From Hungatella_A sp034142505 (GTDB lineage Bacteria > Bacillota > Clostridia > Lachnospirales > Lachnospiraceae): 64,000 nucleotides of DNA. Below, in pieces: positions 57,917-64,000 of this stretch (its first letter is position 1; every line of letters starts with the position of its first letter). The stretch covers positions 1-64,000 of the forward strand of contig JAWZDV010000042.1 in NCBI GenBank assembly GCA_034142505.1, given 5' to 3'. The translations under genes were made by a program, and so were the position numbers. Below the pieces are notes generated by a model. It had not been told where the DNA came from. It was given only the letters and a program-made list of their open reading frames with translations, and did no database searches.

Positions 57917-58443
57917 GATATCTCTCCCTTGCTTTTCACCGTTATGGGAATTCCAAAGACCACCTCAGTCACCTCATCCGCCAGCGCTGCCAATTCCCGG
58001 TTGATGGAAGCGAGAATCTGCTGGTACTCCCGGGTTTCCCGGTCATAGTCTGTTCCGTCCAGGAACACTTCATTTGTAACAATCATAAGAGTTTTTGCAA
58101 GTTTTTGCAAGTGGAGGATGCCTGTCAGAATGCGGTTCCTGACCTCCGAACGGCCGGCATCTTCCCGGTAGAACTCATTGGCCGTCAGGTTGGACATGCA
58201 TTCCAGCAGGATCACACTGTCCGGTTCCACATGGAGGAGATGGAGATCCTGGTAACACTCTATGGTCTCGAAGCCTTTGTCCGCGCGCATTTGGCGGTGG
58301 CGGGCGATGCGGCATTTACACTCCTCATCCCAGGGCTGCATGGTGGCGATATAGTACCGCTTCGCCGCCCCCTGAGCCAGCACGGTCTGCTCCGCATAAG
58401 CAGATTTGCCGCTTCCGCTTCCGCCGGTGATTAACATTAACAT
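57913..58443 (-). CDS. cobU: Adenosylcobinamide kinase/guanylyltransferase CobU
   Basis: P-loop MLITGGSGSGKSAYAEQ, YYIATMQPWDEECKCRIARHRQMR with the conserved His/Arg region, SVILLECMSNLTANE, and MIVTNEVFLDGTDYDRETREYQ. The C-terminal half departs from textbook CobU (TNEV-FLDGT-Y in place of SNEVGxGIVP). It activates adenosylcobinamide for CobS. ATG after CAGGAG; overlaps cobS. Confidence 0.88.
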   Translation of the reverse strand: MLMLITGGSGSGKSAYAEQTVLAQGAAKRYYIATMQPWDEECKCRIARHRQMRADKGFETIECYQDLHLLHVEPDSVILLECMSNLTANEFYREDAGRSEVRNRILTGILHLQKLAKTLMIVTNEVFLDGTDYDRETREYQQILASINRELAALADEVTEVVFGIPITVKSKGEIS

Positions 58444-58491
58444 TTCTTCAAACTCCTGCTTTCTCTCTTCTATCTGTGGTTTCTTCCACTA

Positions 58492-59595
58492 TTATAATGG
58501 CTGGTAATCTTCGATTTGTATCTCTTGAAATGTACTCATCCGGCTGTAAATGTCAACTGCCATATCAAGAAGCGGCACAATCGCGATGGCACCGGTCCCC
58601 TCGCCCAGACACATGTGGGCCGTCAGGAATGGCTGCAATCCCAGGCAGTCCAGAATCAGCCGGCCGGCCGGTTCCGCCGATATATGGGAGGCCAGCATGT
58701 AGTCTACCGCTTGGGGACAGATGATGCTGGCGGCCAGGGCGGCGGTTGATGAGATAAAGCCATCAATGATAACCGGAATTCCGTAAACGGCGCCGCCCAG
58801 AAATACGCCAGTCAATCCGGCGATATCCAGACCGCCCACATTTGACAGGACTTCTATTGCATCCATATAGGGCATCATGTCCCTCAGCTCATCTGCAAGC
58901 ACATACTCCGGCCAATATCGTTTGACCGCTTCTTCGATTACGGAAATCTTCTTTTTTAATCCTTCGTCTGAGAGTCCGGCCCCTTTGCCGGTCATCAGAG
59001 AGGGCGGTAAACCTGTGAAAACAGAGGCGACGGCGCTGCTGGTGGTGGTATTGCCGATTCCCATCTCACCGGTGGCAATCAGCTGGTATCCCTGGTCTTT
59101 CAGTGCCTTCACCATCCCAATTCCTGCTTCCAGAGCCAATTCGGTTTCTTCTCTCGTCATGGCCGGCTCCCTATGGAAATTCCGGGTGCCGGAAGCAATT
59201 TTTCTTCTGATCAGAGGATATTTGCTGCCGCAATGCTCCAGTTCTCCGGCCACTCCGATATCGACTGGAAATACGTCAACACCGGCCCGCTCCGCCATGA
59301 TGCACACGCAGGAATCCCCTTTCGTGAAATTCTCTGTCACAACCGCAGTCACTTCCTGACCAGTCTGGGAAATGCCCTCTTCCACCACGCCATTGTCGGC
59401 ACACATGATTACCAGCGCTTTCTTTCCAATTTCAATCTGACTTGTTCCCTGGATTCCGGCAATCTTGATCACTGCCGGTTCTAAAAGTCCCAGACTGTTC
59501 AGGGGCTTGGCGATCTGGTTCCATCTGGCCTGCGCCTGGGCGCATGACGTCCGGTCCAGTCCTCTCACTTCTGTCAGGTATTCTTCCAGTATCAT
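58492..59595 (-). CDS. cobT: Nicotinate-nucleotide-dimethylbenzimidazole phosphoribosyltransferase
   Basis: Start at ATG 59595 (MILEEYLTEVRGLD) behind GGGAGATATC, overlapping the cbiA end; the longer open frame lies inside cbiA. Seen: MCADNGVVEEGISQTGQEVT, GIGNTTTSSAV, GGLDIAGLTGVFLGG, and ISAEPAGRLILDCLGL, with the catalytic Glu near the MCLGEGTGA end. CobT activates the lower-ligand base. 367 aa, normal. Confidence 0.96.
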   Translation of the reverse strand: MILEEYLTEVRGLDRTSCAQAQARWNQIAKPLNSLGLLEPAVIKIAGIQGTSQIEIGKKALVIMCADNGVVEEGISQTGQEVTAVVTENFTKGDSCVCIMAERAGVDVFPVDIGVAGELEHCGSKYPLIRRKIASGTRNFHREPAMTREETELALEAGIGMVKALKDQGYQLIATGEMGIGNTTTSSAVASVFTGLPPSLMTGKGAGLSDEGLKKKISVIEEAVKRYWPEYVLADELRDMMPYMDAIEVLSNVGGLDIAGLTGVFLGGAVYGIPVIIDGFISSTAALAASIICPQAVDYMLASHISAEPAGRLILDCLGLQPFLTAHMCLGEGTGAIAIVPLLDMAVDIYSRMSTFQEIQIEDYQPL

Positions 59596-61091
59596 ATGAT
59601 ATCTCCCTTCTTCCCGCTTCGTCTGTCCTGGTAATTTTGACAGCCTTCCAGCCAGGTTTTCACAAAGTCCGGATTGGACGGATAATACAGGTGCGGAAAT
59701 CCTGCAATCTGATAGTCTCTGCTGTGCACACAGTTCCAGCCGCGGCTGCTTAAGGGTTTCGACGCCTTCCAGTCTCCTCCGCAGTTTGTACTGTCCCAAT
59801 AGTGGAACTCATGGCCTTTGATCTCCTGTTTTAAGCATGGATCTTTCTCCCCCGATGTCAAAGAAATGTATCCAAACCGGGAAAGACGTTCCGTCCGGTA
59901 TCCATTTCCGTCAATGACACCTGCCATGGGATAAGTGACTCCATCCGATGCTTCCAGTTTCTGATGGAGATAGAGGAAACCGCCGCACTCGGCTAAATAG
60001 GGCATTCCTGAATTTATGGCAGCTTTTACTGCTTCCCTCATGGGTGTATTGGAGGACAGTGACCATGCATAAAGTTCCGGGTAGCCGCCGCCGAGGATCA
60101 TACCGTCGATATCCGCGGGGAGACTGCGGTCTGCCATAGGACTGAACGGGACCAGTTCCGCTCCCATAGATTCCAGCAAACGAAAATTTTCCTGGTAATA
60201 AAAACAGAAAGCGCTGTCCCTGGCTACTCCAATGCGAAGATGCATTTTCAGATCGCCAACACCATTCCGATCCTTTCCCTGGGACGATTCCTGTATCACA
60301 AGCGCAGGCGCCGACTGGGCAATCTCGCATATTTGATCGATCTCTACGGTCTTTACGATCTGCTCTGCCAGCTGTTCCATCTGAGCGCGCAGTGAAGAAA
60401 TCTCTTCCGGACGCACCAGTCCTAAATGGCGGCTCTCCAGCTTCATCTCATCACACTCCGGGATGCAGCCTACTAAAGCCACGCCAAGCCGTTCAATCTC
60501 CGGTCTCAATCGGTCTGCCATGGCTGGAGATATTCGGTTTAGGAGGATTCCCTTGATCTGATTGCCAGGAAAAGTACCCATGTCTTCTGGTCCCCGTTCC
60601 TGTACCAATTCCAACGCCCGGTCTCTTTCATACTGTAAAAATCCCTGAATCACAGCTGCCAACGACAGGCTGGCTCCCTTGCAGTCCACAATCAAAATCA
60701 CCGGTGTTTCCGTGATTCTGGCGATATCGAAACTGCTGGCCCAGGTACTGGTCCCAGCCACGCCGTCAAAATATCCCATGACACCTTCGATTACAGATAT
60801 ATCCTGCTGCTGCGGATTTTTCTGCGAACGATCCTGTAAATTCTTCTGCGAACCTTCCGCCAGTTGTCTGCAAATTTCCTCTCTTCCCAGGAAAAAGCTG
60901 TCTAAATTCCCCCCATTTACTCCAAGAACATATTTATGAAACATGGGGTCTATGTAATCCGGTCCGCATTTGAAGGCGGACGGAGAATTTCCTCTGTTGA
61001 TCAGTGCCTGCAGCAAACCACAGGTAATCGTCGTTTTTCCACATCCGCTGGCCGACGCGGCCAACATAAGCCTTGGAATGCAAACCTTCAT
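59592..61091 (-). CDS. cbiA: Cobyrinic acid a,c-diamide synthase
   Basis: P-loop LMLAASASGCGKTTITCGLL, FKCGPDYIDPMFH, EGVMGYFDG, and a C-terminal type I glutaminase with Cys in YLAECGGFLYLHQ plus GHEFHYWD. It amidates side chains a and c of (cob)yrinate. A Gln/Asn/Lys-rich insert (QKNLQDRSQKNPQQQD, about residues 82-97) derived from a duplicated stretch is not usual for the family but lies at a loop before EGVMGYFDG. Confidence 0.95.
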   Translation of the reverse strand: MKVCIPRLMLAASASGCGKTTITCGLLQALINRGNSPSAFKCGPDYIDPMFHKYVLGVNGGNLDSFFLGREEICRQLAEGSQKNLQDRSQKNPQQQDISVIEGVMGYFDGVAGTSTWASSFDIARITETPVILIVDCKGASLSLAAVIQGFLQYERDRALELVQERGPEDMGTFPGNQIKGILLNRISPAMADRLRPEIERLGVALVGCIPECDEMKLESRHLGLVRPEEISSLRAQMEQLAEQIVKTVEIDQICEIAQSAPALVIQESSQGKDRNGVGDLKMHLRIGVARDSAFCFYYQENFRLLESMGAELVPFSPMADRSLPADIDGMILGGGYPELYAWSLSSNTPMREAVKAAINSGMPYLAECGGFLYLHQKLEASDGVTYPMAGVIDGNGYRTERLSRFGYISLTSGEKDPCLKQEIKGHEFHYWDSTNCGGDWKASKPLSSRGWNCVHSRDYQIAGFPHLYYPSNPDFVKTWLEGCQNYQDRRSGKKGDII

Positions 61092-61151
61092 ATTCTATCC
61101 TTTCTAATCTGCAAATAATGGCTCTCCATGGCAGGAATGCTTCATTATATC

Positions 61152-61697
61152 CTAAAATGAGATAATATAAACCGGGTTCTGCCCCTGCATCATGTGATAA
61201 TTCCCAACCGTTCTCGCTTTCGATACCTGCATGGACACAATCTCAGCCTCGATTCCCCTCTCTTTCAGAAGCGCTAACGTCTGGGACAACGTTTCCAGCG
61301 CAATGATATTGATTACAATCCGAACAGACAGATTTTTCTTATAAAGAGCATCCAGCAAACCAGCCATATTTCCGGAGGAACCGCCGATAAAGGCGTGGGT
61401 AGGACATGGAAGCTTTGCTAATGCCTCCGGCGCCGTTCCTGTCACAATATGAACTCCTGATGCGCCAAATTTCCTAATATTCGCTTCAATCAGCTCCACT
61501 GCTTCCGGCTTCTGTTCCACTGCATAGACGCTGCCGGAGTTCATCTGACAGGCCGCCTCAATTGAGACAGAGCCGGTTCCCGCCCCTATATCATATAGAA
61601 CGGAATCCGGTTTTAATTCCAGCTTTGATATGGATACCGCCCGGACCTCCGCTTTGGTCATGGGTACTTCTCCCCGGATAAACCACTCATCTCTCAT
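61152..61697 (-). CDS. cbiT: Cobalt-precorrin-6B C15 methyltransferase (decarboxylating)
   Basis: Class I methyltransferase with LYDIGAGTGSVSIEAA (SAM site), AVEQKPEAVELIEANI and THAFIGGSSGNMAGLL, the CbiT pattern; starts with the conserved DEWFIRGEVPMTKAEVRAVSISK (as DEWFIRGEVPMTK). Methylates C15 and decarboxylates C12 side chain together with CbiE, which is encoded in the fused gene upstream. 181 aa, normal. Confidence 0.95.
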   Translation of the reverse strand: MRDEWFIRGEVPMTKAEVRAVSISKLELKPDSVLYDIGAGTGSVSIEAACQMNSGSVYAVEQKPEAVELIEANIRKFGASGVHIVTGTAPEALAKLPCPTHAFIGGSSGNMAGLLDALYKKNLSVRIVINIIALETLSQTLALLKERGIEAEIVSMQVSKARTVGNYHMMQGQNPVYIISF

Positions 61698-61706
61698 TTG
61701 TTTTCC

Positions 61707-62315
61707 TCAATCTTTCCTTTGAGACTCCGATGCCTTGATACAGGCCAAGTCTGTCTTTTCATAGCGGTTATGTCCCTGTAAACTCTTCTTGTATTTCCAG
61801 CACTGAATTGCCTGTTCCAGTGATTTTCCCTGGTTATCAGCGAAGAAATCCCGAATATAGGTATTGTATTCAAACTGCCGGTCAATGGTTGTTCCGCCTT
61901 TTTTCTTCTCTTCCAGAATCTGGCTATAAGCCTCAATTGCCTGACCATAGGTTTTTCCAGCGTTGCTTTTCAGCCACTTTTGGAAGGCGACATTAAAGGA
62001 AAAAGAACTGCCGATATTTTCTTTGAAAAATGCCCGGTGTGTTTCAGAGCAGACGAAATGTTCTTCTATTAAAGTATCTGTTTGAATCGGCTTTCCATCT
62101 GGCAGTTTTCGGCTATTTTTTTGAGGTTTCTTCTGCGCAGAGAGTATTTCCCCGGTGTCCAGATAGTGGGCTATTCGATCGGTGAGTTCCAGTTTCCCGC
62201 CGGATGTCGGCAGGCCGAATTTCCGGCAGAAATCAGTCAGTTCTTCTTTCAGATAATAAAAGCTGCGGAAGGTGTTTCCGTCAAGGTGTTGATCTAATTG
62301 TGGACGTTCCGTCAT
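61707..62315 (-). CDS. SAP-domain protein of unknown function inside the cobalamin operon (202 aa)
   Basis: Start at ATG 62315 (MTERPQLDQHLDG) behind CAGGGAG. Seen: FRSFYYLKEELTDFCRKFGLPTSG... (SAP-like helix pair, FCRKFGLPTSGGKLELTDRI), a basic linker, then HFVCSETHRAFFKENIG and FEYNTYIRDFFADNQGKSLE, repeating blocks resembling the DUF6434 region. SAP domains often bind nucleic acid. Nothing links it to B12; it is co-directional with gaps of 9 and 16 bases, so it rides on the operon. Possibly a stress or regulatory gene picked up by insertion. Confidence 0.8.
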   Translation of the reverse strand: MTERPQLDQHLDGNTFRSFYYLKEELTDFCRKFGLPTSGGKLELTDRIAHYLDTGEILSAQKKPQKNSRKLPDGKPIQTDTLIEEHFVCSETHRAFFKENIGSSFSFNVAFQKWLKSNAGKTYGQAIEAYSQILEEKKKGGTTIDRQFEYNTYIRDFFADNQGKSLEQAIQCWKYKKSLQGHNRYEKTDLACIKASESQRKD

Positions 62316-62331
62316 TGGTATTCTCCCTGTT

Positions 62332-63885
62332 TTATTGTTCCAGAAGAACGGCTGTGAGACTTCCGAAGGAATAGTCCTGCACGTCTTCTGCATTTCCGGT
62401 TACGATCCGTTCATCGGGGTAGGAAAGGCGTTCTCCTACGGAAACGGTAACTTTTGCATAGCCATTTCCAGCCAGTTTCCGGCAGAGGTTCTTGACGGCG
62501 TCCTCTCCGCCCAGCAGGAGGAGAACTCTGTCATGGTGCCGTAACAGTTCCAGTTCGTCCTGAACCCGCCCGTGTGCGCTGGCAAGATAGACGTCATCCC
62601 AGGAGGTTTGAAGCTTGGCGCACAGATAAGCGGCCGTGGAAATTCCGGGATAGACGGTTGTCTGGATGTGATGATGCTGATCACTTTGTTTTAAGTCTTT
62701 TAAGAGGGTTTTGGCCCCACTGTAAAATCCGGTGTCGCCGGAATATACGACGGATATCTTTCGGTATTCACGATGGCTTTCCAGCCATTGCAGGACATCA
62801 CGGCTTAGATATATCGGTTCTTTTGGGATTCCGGGGGCGATTGTTTCTACGCTTTGAATCATTCGTTCTGCTCCCAGAATGATTTCGCTCTGCCTTAGAA
62901 CCGCCACGGCTTCCTGGGTCATTTGACCGGAGCCGCCCATTCCGATGCCGACGAGATTTAATTGGACGGGGAGGTCGTTGATTCCGAATTCCTGGTTAAG
63001 GAATGTGATCCCCTCTTCCAGTGTTATTCCTTCCGGCTTTTTGGGACGCCCGATCACAATCGGCGTTACGCCGCATTCTAAGGCAGCTTCGATTTTCTCC
63101 TGGAAACCGCCTGCTGCCCCGGCTTCTTTCGTCACCAGATAGCTGGCTCCGGTTTGGTGCAGCATAGCCACGTTCATTTCCCTGGAAAATGGTCCCTGCA
63201 TGGCAATCACATGATTTCCGCAGATTCCAAGGGATTCACAAACAGCCAGATTCTCACTGCCAGGAAGCACCCGGACATAGAGCCGCGCGGAGTAATCCGG
63301 CAGGTGGGTGTATGTTTCTAATTCTTTGCTTCCCGTAGTGACGAAAACGCTTCCTTCTACGGTTTGGAGATATTCAACGGCTGCTTCCACGGTTTCTTTC
63401 CAGATTACATCCTGCCGGTTTAGTATCGGTTCTTTTCGTACATGACGACTGTAAGTATTGTGGGCCTCTGTATTGCTATTCTCTGTATTGCAGTTCTCTT
63501 TGTTGCAGTTTTCTGTATTGCAGTTTTCTTCACCATAACTGCATTTATTATATTGATTCAAAGCCAGTTCCGGAGACTTCGCCCTGGCGATTCTGATATA
63601 CTGCACACCAGTTGTCCGACAAGCTTCTGACACATGTTCCGTCACCACGGCTGCATATGGGTGGGTAGCGTCCATGACCATCCGCGGATGTTCGTTCTGA
63701 ATCATCGAAACCATTTCCGCCTCGGTCATGGCCTGGCGGTGAATGTTCAGCCATGGGCTTTCGGGAAGCACCCATTTTCCATAGTCGGACACCACGCAGA
63801 CTACTGCTTGGATCTTTCGCTCCGCGCAGGCTTCGGCCAGCAGCCGTCCTTCTGTTGTTCCGCCAAATATTATCACATCAGACAT
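62332..63885 (-). CDS. cbiJ-cbiE: Fused cobalt-precorrin-6A reductase and precorrin-6Y C5 methyltransferase
   Basis: Start at ATG 63885, eight bases after GAGAGG. The N-terminal half is CbiJ/CobK (VIIFGGTTEGRLLAEACAER, MDATHPYAAVVTEHV, FVTTGSKELETY, GPFSREMNVAML, VTKEAGAAGGFQEKIEAA). The C-terminal ~200 residues are CbiE (LNLVGIGMGGSGQMTQEA, ILGAERMIQS, VVYSGDTGFYSGAKTLL, SAHGR). A 25-residue Asn/Cys/Glu-rich insert (about residues 119-143) in the reductase half comes from tandem 15-bp repeats. Fusion would couple two consecutive ring reactions with CbiT downstream. Confidence 0.92.
   Translation of the reverse strand: MSDVIIFGGTTEGRLLAEACAERKIQAVVCVVSDYGKWVLPESPWLNIHRQAMTEAEMVSMIQNEHPRMVMDATHPYAAVVTEHVSEACRTTGVQYIRIARAKSPELALNQYNKCSYGEENCNTENCNKENCNTENSNTEAHNTYSRHVRKEPILNRQDVIWKETVEAAVEYLQTVEGSVFVTTGSKELETYTHLPDYSARLYVRVLPGSENLAVCESLGICGNHVIAMQGPFSREMNVAMLHQTGASYLVTKEAGAAGGFQEKIEAALECGVTPIVIGRPKKPEGITLEEGITFLNQEFGINDLPVQLNLVGIGMGGSGQMTQEAVAVLRQSEIILGAERMIQSVETIAPGIPKEPIYLSRDVLQWLESHREYRKISVVYSGDTGFYSGAKTLLKDLKQSDQHHHIQTTVYPGISTAAYLCAKLQTSWDDVYLASAHGRVQDELELLRHHDRVLLLLGGEDAVKNLCRKLAGNGYAKVTVSVGERLSYPDERIVTGNAEDVQDYSFGSLTAVLLEQ
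63454..63528 (-). repeat. Five tandem 15-bp repeats inside the cbiJ-cbiE gene
   Basis: Units of the form GA(A/G)AACTGCAATACA in frame encode repeated ENCNT. Three units are nearly identical and two decayed. Copy number can change by slippage without shifting the frame. Confidence 0.85.
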
Positions 63886-64000
63886 GTTCATATCCTCTCG
63901 GTGTTATCATAAAGCCCCGCTCTGCGCGGGTTGAAGAGTTGCCGATATACACGGTAGTAAACATATCCACCTGCATTTCCTTCAATTCTTCCAGGGTCAT
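63878..64000 (-). CDS. cbiH: Precorrin-3B C17-methyltransferase, C-terminal end (partial)
   Basis: The last 40 codons are in the window: TLEELKEMQVDMFTTVYIGN followed by SSTRAERGFMITPRGYEHV and TGA. DMFTTVxIGNSxTR ... MxTPRGY is the C-terminal signature of CbiH/CobJ, the ring-contraction methyltransferase. Its stop overlaps the start of the cbiJ-cbiE gene. The rest lies beyond the window edge. Confidence 0.88.
   Translation of the reverse strand: MTLEELKEMQVDMFTTVYIGNSSTRAERGFMITPRGYEHV

Noticed and set aside
61694..61948. 84-codon leftward frame between cbiT and the SAP gene
   Set aside because: Lies wholly within the SAP gene in another frame.

Overview
The window looks like chromosomal DNA of a gut-type Clostridia, most likely Lachnospiraceae (Enterocloster/Hungatella-like). 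This is inferred from moderate GC, AGGAGG-type ribosome binding sites with frequent TTG/GTG starts, the paired GGGtGRT/NifU-like genes, several MATE pumps, YesMN-type regulation and an anaerobic (cbi) cobalamin pathway. No rRNA, tRNA, CRISPR array or intact IS element was seen.

Region 1 (0-10.9 kb) is a leftward surface-protein operon: signal peptidase I, a very large GLUG-repeat protein and five small secreted proteins. Between the signal peptidase and a tyrosine recombinase lies a ~345 bp segment bounded by two inverted 24-bp sites that share a 12-bp core and have oppositely oriented spacers. The best promoter inside it points away from the operon. I read this as an invertible, phase-variable promoter sequenced mainly in its OFF orientation. 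The operon carries three lesions: an in-frame TAA in the signal peptidase, a frameshift in the GLUG protein and a frameshift in a small surface protein.

Region 2 (10.9-34.4 kb) is housekeeping: a PAP2 phosphatase, gltBD, ptsH, queH, rpoD, a DagK-type lipid kinase, mutY, birA, argF with two ARG boxes, a patatin, an NfeD/SPFH pair, a TrmH-type methyltransferase, nadE, a MATE pump, an Rrf2 regulator, tcdA, a low-molecular-weight phosphatase and a GNAT acetyltransferase.

Region 3 (34.4-47.5 kb) holds an Lsa/CplR-type ABC-F resistance gene behind a leader peptide and terminator, a LURP-one protein, three more MATE pumps, a YHYH cell-wall protein, an AT-rich patch of small unknown genes (one with an apparent ATT start), the GGGtGRT/NifU-like pair, an NlpC/P60 hydrolase, folA and a ThyX-like protein lacking the RHR motif.

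Region 4 (47.5-53.4 kb) is a sugar-sensing cluster (YesN, YesM, a membrane-anchored binding protein and an MglB-like lipoprotein) with no ABC transporter. It is flanked by two 78-bp copies of a structured repeat whose stems covary.

Region 5 (53.4-64 kb) is a leftward cobalamin operon: cbiH (partial), a cbiJ-cbiE fusion, a SAP-domain gene, cbiT, cbiA, cobT, cobU, cobS, a second short CobU-like gene, cbiB, cbiP and cbiC.
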